A stretch of DNA of 64,000 nucleotides from Onthophagus taurus (taxonomy: Eukaryota; Arthropoda; Insecta; Coleoptera; Scarabaeidae): NCBI RefSeq assembly GCF_036711975.1, contig NW_027248939.1, positions 620,001 through 684,000 on the forward strand, written 5' to 3'. The translations under genes and the position numbers were made by a program. Position 1 is the stretch's first letter. Every line of letters begins with the position of its first letter. The notes under the pieces are model-generated. The model did not search any database and was not told where the DNA came from. It worked only from the letters and a program-made list of their open reading frames with translations. Of this stretch, positions 21,220-34,364 are shown one piece after another.

Positions 21220-21776
21220 TCACAAATTTTGTGCGAGGGCACTCAGTTAGCGATGTACGCCGACGATGTGTGCATCTACAGCAGATCTTGGTCTCCCGAG
21301 ATCGCCGCTCGTAGACTGCAGACAGCATCGGATCAGCTGCAAGACTACTTCGCAAAGTGGCGGGTCAAAATCAACGCTGATAAAAGTACCGCAGTACTCT
21401 TTACTCGGCGTAGACAGAGACCCCCCGATGCGTTGGTACTGCGAGGGAACGAGCTTCCCTGGCATTCCGAAACCAGGTATTTGGGTGTCATTCTGGACTC
21501 TAAACTAACTTGAAAAATTCACATCGATGTCATGGCGAACCGGGCGAAGGTAGCTCTGGTCAATCTGTACGCTCTGATAAATCGCCGAAGTAAGTTGGAT
21601 CCTCTCCGGAAGATTCGACTCTACAAAGCGGTTATCAGACCTGCGATGACATACGCTTCTTCAGTCTGGGGTTACGCCGCGCACTCGCACGTGCAAAAAC
21701 TCCAAGTGGTTCAGAACAAGGTCCTAAGGGTGGCATTCGATGCTCCTTGGTTTGTCAGTAATGCGACACTGCACAA
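21220..21776 (+). pseudogene. Jockey-like LINE ORF2, upstream part (split by BEL/Pao)
   Basis: The frame carries the reverse transcriptase palm motif YADDVCIYS (near 21250), the following KWRVKINADKS and RYLGVILDSKL blocks, then the thumb region with YKAVIRPAMTYASSVWGYAA. A single in-frame TGA at 21511-21513 replaces a codon that is usually tryptophan. The frame is cut at 21776 by the BEL/Pao insertion and resumes at 28007. The 5' part, including the endonuclease, is missing. Confidence 0.9.
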
Positions 21777-22076
21777 TGTTTTGTACAGATCGAAATTAAA
21801 AGCTTACTTGAATGTCCGGTGTAGAAAAACAAAGAAAACTGTCACTTTTAACTATTTAATAATATCGAATATCACATGAACAATACGAAATACACTCTGA
21901 ATCTCGGTCGACATGAAGTTTTACGAAAAGAAGGTTTTTAACATGAAAACCCGTTTCCGAACGTCACGGGCTTGCTCTAAGAAAATTCCAAATTTGAATA
22001 TAAACATATTGATGCTAAGCGGACGGTAAATAAACTAAAATTGAAATGAATAATTGTAATTAGTACAATTCTGAAC
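21777..22076 (-). repeat. BEL/Pao 3' LTR
   Basis: This copy begins TGTTTTGTACAG and ends CTGAACA in plus orientation. It differs from the other LTR at two observed positions. Downstream of pol on the coding strand, it is preceded by a GGCAAGGCGGGCGGTAA polypurine-like tract. Confidence 0.95.
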
Positions 22077-22308
22077 ATTACCGCCCGCCTTGCCGAAAAC
22101 ATCGGCAATCGAAAGAATGAAAGCAAAATATAACTAACGACCGGCACCTACTGAAAATAAACTATCATAGAGAGCAAAAAAAAATTAACTTTACATACAA
22201 CCACATCAAAAAAGGCTAGAATAATAATATTTAAAATGAAAATAATATAATAATCGAAAATTTAAAGAAAATTTATCAACAAATATTAAATTTGAAAAAT
22301 AAGTTGAA

Positions 22309-25300
22309 TTACTGCAATGTTTCGCAATTCGGAAGAACACTTAATTTAGCGAACGGGCGTGTAAGTATTGTTGTTGCTGTCTTCAACGTAGCTACGCGTG
22401 CGTGACTGTCAGGTCCGGTGTGAATCTCAGTTATTCGACCCAAAGACCATTTGGCAGGTGGAAGACGTTCGTCCCGGATGAGCACCAACCGTCCCACCTG
22501 AGGTAAATTTTTCTGTTCGAACCACTTTGTGCCATTATGTATGGATTGCAAATAAATCTTCCCCCATTTACTCCAGAAGTCTTCGATCATATGTCGTAAA
22601 AGTTGCCATCTTGACAGTCGAGATATCTTCTCGTTGAAGACAGAAGGCTCAGCAACAACGGTAAGCGATGAACCAATTAGAAAATGGGCCGGTGTAAGAA
22701 CATCAAAGTTATTTGGGTCGTCTGATATGGGGCATAGAGGTCGTGAATTGAGTACTGCCTCAATTTGAATTAATACGGTGTTAAATTCTTCGAAGGTTAG
22801 TATTGAGGACCCAACAACCTTACGAAGATGCCCCTTTACGGATTTTACACCGGCTTCCCACTTCCCGCCAAAATGAGGAGCTCCAGGTGGGTTAAATTTC
22901 CACCTGGTGCCATCGCCGCTAAGAAGATGTGCTATTTCTCTCCACTCCCGGGATGCGGCGGAGAACATACGTCGGAGCTCCCGGTCCGCGCCGATCAAAT
23001 TAGTTCCGCAGTCGCTGTATATACATTCGGCAATTCCTCTTCTGCCAGAGAAGCGTTTGTAGGCGGCCAGAAAACCAGCGGTCGTGTAGTCCGTGGCAAG
23101 CTCCAAGTGCATGGCCGAAGTAGCTAAACATACAAAAAGTACTAAATAAGCCTTATAGATCTTACTTCCGCGACCACGAAGATGACAAAGTTGGAAGGGG
23201 CCGGCGTAGTCCACCCCTGTGTGAAGGAATGGTCTTGAACGAGTAACTCGAGCGGGAGGCAGTTGTCCCATAAGCTGCTGTGTAGTGAGAGCTCGTTGCT
23301 TGGCACAAACCATACATCGCTGAATGAATGCCCTGATGGGAACTCGACCTCCGACGATCCAAAAACGGCGTCGCAAGGATGAAAGAGTAAGTTGAGTCCC
23401 ACCATGAAGAGTAGCTCGATGATGGCTTGCAATTAATAGCGTAATGACTGTTGAGATCTTTGGAAGAAGAATGGGATGTTTCTCATCCCAGTCGAGATTA
23501 GAAAAACGGAGACGTCCAGTTAGTCGAAGCAGTCCACTTCCGTCAATGAACGGTAAGAGACGGTATAAAGGGCTTGAACGCGCCACAGCACCCCCGGAAC
23601 TCAGAATCCGCAACTCGTCCGCGAAAGAAAGCTGCTGGCACTCACGCACCCAGAACATCAACGCGTTATTGATTTCATCCGGCAATAGAATATCTGAAAC
23701 CAAAGATAATTTTTTTTTTTGAAAATACGCATGCACCATGCGGTAACACGGAGCAATTTGTTGAGAGAGGAAAATCTTTCTTTTAAATCCCATCCAGTTG
23801 CGGAAGAAATAATGTTATTTGAAGTAGGCAGAGGTCGTCCTTCCACATTAGCGTCATCATCAGGAACTGGGCGAAGCGATAGCCACCGGAAAGAAGGTAG
23901 CTGCAACCATTCCGGACCAGACCACCACAAAGTTGCACCCTGGAGTCTTCCAGCCGGAACGCCGCGAGACACCAAATCCGCCGGGTTGTCCTTGGTTGGT
24001 ACGTACCGCCATTGAACCGGGTTCAACTCCTGAATCTCAACAACTCGATTCCTTACGAAGTCCTTCCATCGTGACGGATGACTGCATATCCAGGACAAGG
24101 CCACGGTGGAATCGCTCCAGAGGTGGATCGGGACATCGACGCACTCCAAAGTAGACCGCACACGTTTTACCAACCTCGCGAGCAACAGCGCGGCGCACAA
24201 TTCGAGTCGCGGTATTGTGACCCTTTTTAGTGGCGCAACTTTAGATTTCGAAATGAGCACAGAAACGCGCACTTCATCACCTCGTAGCACGCGAACGTAT
24301 ACGACGGCACCAAACGCACTAAATGATGCATCCGCGAAACCGTGCAACTCGACCGATACACACGAACCAGATATACCGATCCACCTTGGTACACGTATTG
24401 TTAGAAGGCTATTAAAATCATTAAGAAACGCATTCCATTGATGTTGTAGATCAAGAGGTAAAGAATCGTCCCAACCGATATTTCGCGTCCAAATTTCTTG
24501 CATAATGATTTTTGCAATTACGATAACTGGCGAAAGCCAACCGAGAGGATCGAACATCCTTGCAATAAAAGATAGAACACCGCGTTTGGTAGTAATTGGA
24601 ACATCGCTTTCCAAATGTTCGAAATGAAAGATAAACTCGTCGGTCTTGTTATTCCACGATAAACCTAGCGCACGGGGAGAATCGTTATTCTCAACATTAA
24701 AAATCCCGGATTTTGAAAGTAAATCAGGCGATAGATGGAACAGTGCGTCAGGGTTGTTTGAGACCCATTTTCTTGCGGTAAAACCGCCCGCCATCAAAAC
24801 GCGATTAAGCTGAAAGATAAGCTCTTGCACTTCATCAATAGTATCTGAACCAGAGATAATGTCATCAACGTAAGTGTCTTTGAGAAGAACAGAACACCCC
24901 ACGGGTAGAGTTTTACGATGCTCTTCGGCAAGAACGTGTAAACACCGAATGGCGAGATAGGGTGCACAGGATAATCCATATGTTACTGTTGTAAGCGCGT
25001 AACTTTGTAATCCATTATCTGGATTTTCCCGCCAAATTATTTGTTGGAAACGTTGATCATGTTCGTGGACCAAAATCTGCCGATACATTTTTTCTAAATC
25101 ACAAACGAATACCACACAATGACGCCTCCATCGCAATAAAACATCAATCAATTCATTCTGCAATTTGGGTCCCGTATATAAACAGTCATTTAAAGAAATG
25201 CCGGTTGAAGTCTGCTGTGAGCCATTGAAAACTACGCGAAGTTTAGTCGTTTCACTCGACTCGCGAACAATACCGTGATGAGGCAAGTAATAATGTGGCA

Positions 25301-27587
25301 GTTTTAAATTTTCGGTAATAGGACGCATATGATTAAGACTTAAGTACTCTTGCATGAAATCACTATATCGTCGTTTGAAAGTTTCATCGCGAGCAAAACG
25401 CAGTTCTGATCGAAGAAAAGTTTTAACAGCTATTGAATACGAAGTTCCCAAGTCTTTGTGATCTCGCCGGAAAGGTAACCGTACCACGAAGTGACCAGAA
25501 TTGGTGCGTGTATAAGTTTGGTCAAAATGCTTTTCGCATTTATGATCTTCAGGACTGAGATAAAGTGTAGTTATTGTTTCTTCTTCTATTTTCCAAAACT
25601 TTTGAATCAAGTCCACAAATTCACGGTCAATTGACAGTTGAAATCCGTAAGGATTCGAATTGATGGTAGGTGAAGAGTTATCGACAACACCTGATAGAAT
25701 CCACCCAAGAGCAGTTTTCTGAGCAAGTAAATTACCATCATCGCTCAAACGAAGCTCGCTTTGCATTATTTTCGTGTATAGCTTGATACCAAGAATTAAT
25801 TCAATCTTCTTGGGAGAAGATAAGTCAGGATCAGCAAATGGAAGGCCGATAAAATCGTTCGGGAGCTGTGGCAATTGTTTTTGAGGCAAGTATGAGGTTA
25901 GCTTAGGTAGTATCAAAGCTTCCTCCGAAAATGAAAGAAATGGATTAACACGTGAAAATAATTTGATCGACACAATACCATTGGATACACTAAATCGCTG
26001 TGAGCCGATACCAGCAATTGGTATGTTAGCCGGACGGCGTGATAGCCGTAATTGTTGCACTAGAGATTCTGCAATAAGGGAAACTTCTGATCCCTGGTCA
26101 ATAAGTGCTCGAGCCATGACATAATCTCCCTGAGGCGATACAATTCGAACGATTGCTGTGGCGAGTAGAACTGGGGTGTTAATGTGAAATAAATTTAAGA
26201 GGTGACTTGACGGAGAATTTTGGGTTTGTGAAGTGCTCGGAATTGCGGGTTGATTAGGGTTACTTGACTTAGTCGATGAATCGTTTGTTCGTGATTTCGA
26301 ACTACTAGATCTGGCTACCGGTGGTGAATCATGAAGACTGGTATGATGTAAATTTTGGCAATAATGACACCGTTTAGAAACGCGACATTTATTAAGATAA
26401 TGGTTTCCTAAACAATTAAAGCAAAGACGATGCGACGTAACATATTCTGCCCTTTGAACTGGTGTTTTTGATAGAAAGGCACTGCAAGCAGCAATGTAAT
26501 GTGCTGCACCACACAAGCTGCAACCCTTTGATGCTGAAGAAATGTTATGGGCTTTCACATTAAGATTTTTGAATGGATTAGCATTTGCAACCACTTTCTT
26601 ACTTCCAGGATGTTTCTCGATAGCCTCGAGTGTATGAACACGATTTGTTAAAAAATCGACCAGTTCGTCATACGTACAAGGATCGCGATAATGGCTAATG
26701 GATTGTTCCCATATTTTAACCGTTTCTACATCTAATTTCCGCGTAATTAAATGTGTAGTTAAATTGTCCCAATAACCGACGGGGCAACCCAAGGCGTCCA
26801 AAGCTCCAAGAGACTCTTTAATTTCCGCGACAAGACGTTTAAGTTCAGCGGCGGACTCGTTCTTGACCGGTCGAATTGAAAGAAAGTTTGTAACCTGAGA
26901 ATCCACTAACTCACGACGATTCTCGTATTGTTCTATTAATAGGTTCCATGCCCTTGCATAATTATCATTGTTGACAATAATGTTTTTTACTAATTGAGCG
27001 GGCTCATTAATTAAACTTAATTTTAAGTAATGAAATTTCTCCACGTTGGACAAATCCGAATTGTTATTAATTAATGAGACGAAAAGATCGCGGAATTGAG
27101 ACCAGTTGGAATATTTTCCATCGAACGTTGGTAATTGTATTTGAGGTAAGCGAGAACGTGTATTATAAGCGCGCATTTCCGGAATTGGGGAAGCGACTCG
27201 TTCTATAACAGGTTCCGCGTTAAGATTGGATCGACGAGCGCTTCTTTCGGAACCGGCACTGGAAGCTGAACTCAAAAACGGAGCCAAACAGTCTATAAGA
27301 TAAGATTTTGCATTTAAATACGAATCTTCGCATTGAGAGTATAAATCTTCGGTGAAATAAACAGTTTGAGTATAATCACTTTTATGAGTATTAATTGTCC
27401 GATGGTTTTCATCGAACTCGTGCCAACAATTTTCGAGACGTTCGATACGACTTTGAATTACGCCCCGCGTCCATTTTGCTTTCCCTAATCTCTTTAAATT
27501 CTCAACGATCCGCGAAATTACCGTTAAAAGGTCCGTCTGTCGCTCAAAAATTGGATTAAAATCGCTAGTTTCACCAGTGGCAGTCAT
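22309..27587 (-). pseudogene. BEL/Pao gag-pol polyprotein (one frameshift)
   Basis: Encodes capsid, aspartic protease, reverse transcriptase, RNase H and integrase for retrotransposition. The ATG at 27587 opens a 3.9-kb frame to 23658, and a second frame (23793-22309) continues the integrase. Domain landmarks: gag; zinc knuckles around 26530-26340 (CSLCGAAH, CFNCLGNH, CHYCQNLHH); protease DQGSE near 26095; RT YVDDI near 24870; RNase H FADAS near 24320; integrase zinc region near 23400, then GVDYAGPF near 23205, YSDCGTN near 23015 and EAVLNSRP near 22750. The break is a one-base shift at a long T run (plus strand about 23709-23720), so it may be a recent mutation or a sequencing error. All catalytic motifs look intact. 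Confidence 0.93.
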
Positions 27588-27700
27588 ATTTAATCGAAAA
27601 AATGTTCCGCACAACGATACAGTTAAAGAAACACGAAATGAATGCGTAAAAGAAAAACTCTGATCAATAATGAAGCCATCCGGCTCGAAGGACCATTAAA

Positions 27701-28001
27701 TGTTTTGTACAGATCGAAATTAAAAGCTTACTTGAATGTCCGGTGTAGAAAAACAAAGAAAACTGTCACTTTTAACTATTTAATAATATCGAATATCACA
27801 TGAACAATACGAAATACACTCTTAATCTCGGTCGACATGAAGTTTTACGAAAAGAAGGTTTTTAACATGAAAACCCGTTTCCGAACGTCACGGGCTTGCT
27901 CTAAGAAAATTCCAAATTTGAATATAAACATATTGATGCTAAGCGGACGGTAAATAAACTAAAATTGAAATGAATGATTGTAATTAGTACAATTCTGAAC
28001 A
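27701..28001 (-). repeat. BEL/Pao 5' LTR
   Basis: Same sequence as 21777-22076 apart from two substitutions. On the coding strand the primer binding site follows almost immediately (plus 27685-27697). It should contain the promoter of the element. Confidence 0.95.
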
Positions 28002-28006
28002 CACAA

Positions 28007-28163
28007 TGATTCCCAGATAGTGACCATCGAGGAATTCATTCGGAACAAAGCCAGTACCGAGTTTACGCGGCTCGAAGACCACCCAAATCCCCTCCTAGCG
28101 GGATTAACGGATTACGACGTTGAACACCTTCGTCATAAACGGCCAAGGCTGCTTCTCGTCTGA
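28007..28163 (+). pseudogene. Jockey-like LINE ORF2, C-terminal part
   Basis: Continues the frame cut at 21776: after the duplicated CACAA the reading goes on through SQIVTIEEFIRNKAS to a TGA at 28161. The perfect continuation across the 6.2-kb insertion proves the order of events. Downstream to 28325 is probably LINE 3' sequence with an ATG-containing GC-rich stretch of unknown origin. Confidence 0.88.
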
Positions 28164-28325
28164 CGATCCGGGAACCCGACTGTCCTTTCCAAATCCACTT
28201 CCGATATCGCTAATTTAGCGAATATTAACTAATATATTTTCCGTTTGTTTTAGATCCGATGAAGAGGGTTAAGGAAGATTCCGGGAACCTCAAGAGGCCC
28301 GTCAAGTTCACCGTTCACCGTTCAG

Positions 28326-29094
28326 GTAAATTTCTCACATCGACGGTCGCCCTGTCCGGATTCGTCAAAGTAGGTGACCACGCCCCTCCAGGGGGTAGCG
28401 CACTGAGAGCGTTACTGGGAACAAAAAAATAATAAAAGCCGCCGACGCACTGTGAACGGTATTCATAACATCTTATCTGACTGTATAGTCTCCGATTTTT
28501 CTGGTGGTTTTTATGTTTTTATTTTTTTTTTTCTCAGAAACAGTAGCGGCAGTAATTATCACCCCGAAAAAGTACCTGATCGTGATTTATGATAGGCCCT
28601 CCTAGCGAACTAGGTACAGGGACGCACTTTTAAAAATATAAATTTGAAATACATTGAAAAGAATTATGTAAGCCTTAAAAAAGAAATAACACTTAAATAG
28701 AATTTAGAGTACTAATTATTGTTTACATTCGAAAAATACAAATTTTAAATAAATTGTTGTATTTTCACACAAAGGAATGGTATTTATGTTTTTAAATATT
28801 ATGCTTTTGTAATTTCCGTTAATGCGGACCTGAACAACTCACGCCGAAGTTTGGGGTTCGTCAACTACCTGTTTACAACCCCGTCTTTGTTCGTTATATG
28901 ACTGTAATTAAGTCATAAAAACCACCAGAAAAATCGGAGACTATAAAGGAAGGTTTATTCTCGTATAGTGTAGCTGCGCCTTATAGACCCTGGCGGGAGT
29001 AGGCGGTTACATAACGAAGGAACCGACTACCCCTTTTTTTGTAAGTACCTGTCACGGTGATTTATCACTGCACAAATTCGACGGCTCGACTATA
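28326..29094. mobile_element. MITE-C, copy 3, split by MITE-B
   Basis: MITE-C sequence occupies 28326-28485 and 28944-29094, with the left TIR missing. The interruption is a complete MITE-B. The right end GGCTCGACTATAG is intact. Confidence 0.88.
28486..28943. mobile_element. MITE-B, complete copy
   Basis: Ends TAGTCTCCGATTTTTCTGG and CCAGAAAAATCGGAGACTA form TIRs of about 30 bp around a 458-bp element, flanked by TA (28484-28485 and 28944-28945). It serves as reference for the split copy at 12000-12440 and 14830-14938. Confidence 0.9.
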
Positions 29095-29189
29095 GACACC
29101 AAAACATGATGATTTAACCTAACATGTTTTATACAAATGTCGGTGGTTTTTAATACACAGGGTTTTGAAAGTTACTTTTTTATTTTGAA

Positions 29190-31498
29190 ATTTCTTGATA
29201 ATTTTGAAGGTTTTTGTACTATTAACATAAAATTTGGTAGTTAGATGTTTTCGAGCACGAGAAATACGAATTTGATAGTTGTTTTGTGATCACTCGTAGA
29301 GGGCGCTAGATACACATTGTACAGGGTCGGCAAATTTGGGTGTTATTATAGGCTATCACAGAAACTATAAGAGATAGGAAAAAAGTGGGTGCCATGTCCC
29401 AGTCGCTTTTTTCAAGACTAATCCAATTCCGCAAATACCAAACCTCTATCTTCTTATGTTTTTAAGTTATAGCCAAAAAGTAAAATTCTCATGATTTCAA
29501 AAAATGTTCATAATTCGTTTATTTTTGAAATTAGAGAAATGGGGTTGATACGTTCTTAAGACACTTTTCTACGTAGAATATACTGCCGTTGAAAAATTTT
29601 AAAAATATTTCACGATTTTTGAGATACAACACAAAGTTATATTTTTTTAAATACAAACTATACTTGATTATGATGTTAATGAAAAGAGCATTATGCAGGA
29701 TAAAGTTGGTTTTGTACCAACGAATAAAAACTTTGAATAGTAGATTTAAATTTCTTAGTGTCTTATCCCTGACTTTGTTCACTAATAAAAAATGATTTGT
29801 CGATAAAGTTTGCTTATTAAAAATACAAGAAACGTATTAATTAATGAATAATTAAATATGAATAACAACTTCTGGAACTAAACAGTCACAGACTATGTCA
29901 TCTTCTTCTACTAAACTTACTAGTTGTAAGGTTAGAACAGTTGGGTATCAATGAATGAAATCTTCGGTAGTATCTTCCCAGTTTGCCCCAACCATGAGAT
30001 TTAGAAGTTTTTTCATATTAGCAACATTTTCTTTTGAAATTAGGTGAGATAGAGGAAGATGATCCCTAATCATAAACTGGGCAGTGGACTTTCCATTGAA
30101 ACGATGTTTAGATGGGATATGGAGCCTTATCTATCATTTTCAAAGAATCATTTTTTAATTTTTCGCTTCATGTATTTAAAGATAATGAGGAATTTTTAAG
30201 CGGGAAACTCGTTTCGAAAAATTCATGAATGAAATGATCAGTAAACTCACGTTACTATAGTAACTAAGTGGCATTTAACGTTTTCGTCGCCTACTATAAT
30301 TAAAATTTTGAATTTTAATCTTTAATATTTTAGAATTAAATTTTATTAGAATTAAAAAATAACGCTTATTTTACCCAAATACACCATGCGTGCAATACAT
30401 CATTGGAAAGCTAAAAATATGCTCTTTTCAGTAACACCATAATCTACTATAGTTTGTATTTAAAAAAATACGACTTTGTATTGTATCTCAAAAATCATCA
30501 AATATTTTTAAAATTTTTCAACGGCAGTATATTCTACTTAAAAAAGTGTCTTAAGAACGTATCAACCCCATTTCTCTAATTTCAAAAGTAAACGAAATAT
30601 GAGCATTTTTTGAAATCACGAAAATTTGACTTTGTGGCTATAACTTAAAAACAAAAGAGGATAGAGGTTTGATGTTTGCGGGATTGGGTTAGTCTCGAAA
30701 AAAGAGACCGGGACATGGCACCTACTTTTTTCGTATCTCTTATAGCTTCTGAGATAGCCTATAATAACACCCAAATTTGCCCACCCTGTACGTTTGAGAT
30801 ATCATGTCATGACTATTTTGTCAGTTGAGGTATGGTGAATTAGAACCAGAAATCTGAAGGAGTTTTCAATTCTGCACAAAAAAGGTACTCTTGCGTACAT
30901 TGTCTAAGTCTACTGGTTTCCAAGTTATCTACTAATTGTTTCAAAGTAATTTTAAGGTTAAGATTTAAAATCAATAACACACAGTAACTATAGCAATTAG
31001 TAACGATAATAATCGATAACAATAACAATTAATTAATAACAACAGAATATTGTGACCATTTTCAAAAATCCAGTGGACTTAAATCTGGATTTCGCACTAT
31101 TAAAAAACTTATTATGTCGTGGCACTTTCAAATTGGTAATAACATTATTGTTGGTAAAAATGATTATTGCACACGGAAATTAGATCAATGTTGACAATGA
31201 ACAGGCAATTGTCGAAACATAAGCGGAAAAATAACCCAACTTTGCTTATGTTAAAAAATAAATATTTTAGAAGAAAAAATACATTTAAACATTTAAAAGT
31301 AAATAATTCGAAAACTGCAGCTCTTATTGGTCGTAGCTGTCGGGCCAAAAAACTTATGATTTGATTTATCAAACGAGCAGCATGTATCTATCGCCCTCTA
31401 CGAGCAATAACAAAACAAGTTTCAAATTCGTATTTCTCATGCTCGAAAACATAAAACTACCAAATTTTATGTTAATAGTACAAAAACCTTAAAAATTC
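29190..31498. repeat. Outer inverted repeat pair enclosing a foldback transposon
   Basis: About 29190-29310 matches the reverse complement of about 31383-31498, including CATAAAATTTGGTAG and GTAGAGGGCG. The two arms surround the element at 29322-30788 and an unassigned 600 bp. Short open frames at 30840-31370 have no recognised family. Confidence 0.75.
29322..30788. mobile_element. TA-target foldback transposon, TIRs about 370 bp
   Basis: Starts CAGGGTCGGCAAATTTGGG and ends CCCAAATTTGCCCACCCTG, flanked by TA. Left and right arms align over roughly 370 bp or more; the centre (29780-30340) has no transposase. A decayed fragment of the same family is at about 45535-45640. Confidence 0.85.
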
Positions 31499-31719
31499 AA
31501 AGAACATCAGAGAGACAAAAAAGTTTTAGAACAGTTTTACCTATTTAACTAAAATTTTCCAATATTTATCATCTTCTTAAAAAAAATCTAGGCATAAATT
31601 GAACTGGGGTGGTTAGGTTTAGTAACTTAGAAGGGAATATTGAACGTACAAATAAGCTAGAAACGTGCCCTATTATGAGTTAAACTTATTCCCAATATTT
31701 CGTTTTCCTGGTGTTTATA

Positions 31720-33130
31720 CAGGATGATTTATTAGTTCACCATCAAACTTTGACATATGATAGCTAATCCAATCACCAAAAAAAATGTTAATGAACATAT
31801 GTCCTATTTCAATTATTTACGAAATTATAACACTTTAAAGTTTTAATTTTTATATCATAATAAACTGTAACATTTTTTTAAACACATAAATATTACAAAT
31901 ATTGTTCAAAATAGCCTCCTTCTGCTAGAATACATGCCTCACAATGAGGAATGAAAGAGTTCTTCAGCCGAATTAAAATGTCTGGTTGATTTCTTATTTC
32001 AGTAGCAGCCATTTGTATTCTGTTTAATATTCTATTATTGTATTCTGTTCTCGTATGTTAATTTCCACTTGATACACAATTTGCTTCATACGACCCCATA
32101 AGTAGAAATCCAATGGATTAAGGTCGGGGGATTTAGGTGGCGAAGCAAATCGACCATTATTACCAATCCACTTGTTTGGAAAATATTGGTTTAATCACTC
32201 GACAACTACTCTTCCTGCTGGAACCATCGTGCTGATACCGCATATTTTGAATTATATTAAGAGGTATATCTTCAAGTAAACCAAAAAGTGTATTGTTCAA
32301 AATAATCTGTAATTTACACTGTTCAAACGTAACAACTAGTAAATTGTTGTTAAATATTCCACCCCAAACGTTGATGCTGAAACGTTGTTGAAATTTTCTT
32401 GGTCTAATCGCATGCGGATTTTGTAATGCCCAGATATGTTCATTATAGTAATTATTTATACCATCTCGTGTAAAACATGATTCATCTGTCCAGAGAACAT
32501 TTGAAATGAAGTCATTATTTTGGGCATGTTTCTGCAATAATCATTCACAAAATGCTAACCGCTGCTGATTATCTCCTGGCTGCAGAGTTTGAACATTCTG
32601 TTTACGATACGGATGAAGGACTTCGCGGTTCAATACGCGCCATGCAAAATTTTGACTTACATGTATGTTGTGTGCTATTCTTCGAGTACTGATGGAAGGA
32701 TTATCAATGACAGCATTAATTACAGCTTCTTCCTCCTCCACATTAACTACATGCGGTCGAATAACTTTTTCTGGAGCAGGATTACCTGTTTCTTAAAGTC
32801 TTCTGAAAGAATCGCTAAAAACTGAATAACATGACAAATGATGCTGTGGAAATCTTTCTTGATATTCTCGTACTAATTGTCGAGCATTTCCATTGCAAAA
32901 ACCATACACGAAAATTATATCAGCATACTTTTCAGTGCTATAAGCGTACATTTTCAGTTACTTCTTGTATGTAATAATTAAACCTTACAGCAAACTGACA
33001 TATTACAATGACAACTTTGCTTTTGTTGAATGTTGTTTGTTGACTATTAATAAATTCGCTGCATTTTTTCTTGGTAATTGGATTAGCTAACATATGTTAA
33101 AGTTTGATGGTGAGCTAATAAATCACCCTG
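31720..33130 (-). mobile_element. Mariner/Tc1-like element with transposase remnant
   Basis: Ends CAGGATGATTTATTAGTTCA and a matching right end finishing AATAAATCACCCTG form TIRs of about 65 bp. Length is 1.41 kb, right for a single-gene mariner. TA precedes the left end; the right flank is TG, suggesting one mutation in the duplication. Confidence 0.9.
31893..32951 (-). pseudogene. Mariner-like transposase, near full length with a few breaks
   Basis: From the ATG at 32951 the frame reads an N-terminal helix-turn-helix region (YADIIFVYGFCNGNARQ, QERFPQHH), a second HTH region, then the catalytic core: WTDES (first D), NVWGG, QHDG (second D), PPKSPDLNPLDFYLWG (third D) and a terminal GGYFEQYL. 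Stops interrupt the HTH linker and other points, and the segment after QHDG is altered. The enzyme normally cuts and rejoins DNA at TA sites; this copy cannot be active. Confidence 0.88.
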
Positions 33131-33599
33131 TGGTTTTCGAGAAAAAAAATTAAACCAAAATTTATCGCTATTTTTAGATGGGCGTAGCTCCTTAGGGGAG
33201 CCAAAGTCGCCCATGGTTCATATATCAAAGTACCCATAAAATGTACTAAAGAATCACCCCTTAAAGTTTGTTGCAGTCATTCAGATACACCCTGTATACA
33301 AAAAATCAGAAGTATTTCGGAAATGGTTTCTAAAATAAAATGTTTTGAAGTTTTGCTAAATTTTCGGATAGTCCGACAGCGCGTAACTCTCTCGATTTTA
33401 ACAGCGTTTTTTGCATATTTATAATTTTTTACTGTTTAGTTTTACCTATGTACTAAAATTGTCATTCTTTTTAGTACCTATAAGTATCATTTCCCCCTTG
33501 ATTTGAAAATGTTTGATAAAAAAGGTTTTGGCTAACAGCCAAAAGTTTTTGATAACAGTGTTTCGCTCCACTGTGCGTCGTGCACATATCTAATGAGCG

Positions 33600-34340
33600 C
33601 CTTTATTTAATGAAAATAAGTATTTCATTTCTAATATTTTTAAATTAATATTTTGCAATTGTTTAATGTCTGCTGTTTCATGTCAGATTGGAAAATGTTG
33701 AACTTGAGGGAAGAATTACATATGTTTTTGGATATTGTTAAATCAAGAAAATTAATACTATTATTAACTTCTTTCTCAATTGTGAATTCAAGGTTGCTGA
33801 GATTGTTTATTAAATTAAATAGCAATCAGAACCATCATAGAGAATGAGGATATCATCAAATTCTATCTACAGTAGAATTTAATATATTTAGTGGCAAAAT
33901 GATTATTTAAAGAAAATATTTGAGATTCTAGGTTGGAAACGTAAAAATCTGCAAGAAGGCCATATAGGGGGAACCCATGGGTAATCCATAAGCCATTTTG
34001 TAAGAATGGTCATAAAAATGAAAAAATTTTTTGAAGTATGTTGATCAAATTATTTATATCATTATTAGTAATGTTTATGGGAAGATTATTGTTGTTTTCA
34101 ATCCTGTTGGAATTGAGAAATTTTTTTATGAAATGTAGATATTAGGAAATGAATAGGTTAGATATAATTATCAACATTATAATTTAGAGCTTTGACGGGC
34201 GATGTAAAACTGTTCCCAAAGCTGTGCAAAAACTGCAGTTCATGCATAAGATCAATTCCATTTATGTCGCTCTTACTTTTGTCACTTAATGTTGTTTCAA
34301 GTTTTTGACAAAGATTGAGCTAGTCTTCTTGAGGATATTT
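33600..34340 (-). pseudogene. Penelope-like element reverse transcriptase remnant
   Basis: Minus-strand blocks in order: a KMAYGLPMGSP-like motif broken by frameshifts near 33990, LADFYVSNLESQIFS, the catalytic DDILILYDGS around 33850, then NLEFTIEKEVNNSINFLDLT at 33770. This order is that of Penelope RT fingers, palm and post-palm. Several stops occur. No GIY-YIG region follows; it ends against repeat sequence near 33600. Confidence 0.8.
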
Positions 34341-34364
34341 ATTGAAATCGGAGAGATTTCAATG

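Larger units (their letters stand above)
21777..28001 (-). mobile_element. BEL/Pao LTR retrotransposon, nearly intact
   Basis: Two LTRs of about 300 bp (TG...CA) bound the element. The 5-bp target duplication CACAA lies at 21772-21776 and 28002-28006. Two substitutions were counted between the LTRs (near 21900 and 22050 in the left copy), so insertion is recent. A primer binding site TGGTCCTTCGAGCCGG lies inside the upstream (right) LTR on the minus strand, and a purine-rich tract precedes the downstream LTR. It interrupts a Jockey-like LINE ORF2. Confidence 0.95.
31499..33294. mobile_element. Foldback MITE-A, copy 3, split by a mariner
   Basis: MITE-A arm sequence runs 31499-31719 and resumes 33131-33294, ending TTCAGATACACCCTG. 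The mariner at 31720-33130 inserted at a TA in the conserved GTTTATGG segment. Confidence 0.85.

Noticed and set aside
22828..24441. Several plus-strand frames of 70-111 codons
   Set aside because: All are antisense shadows of the BEL/Pao pol gene.
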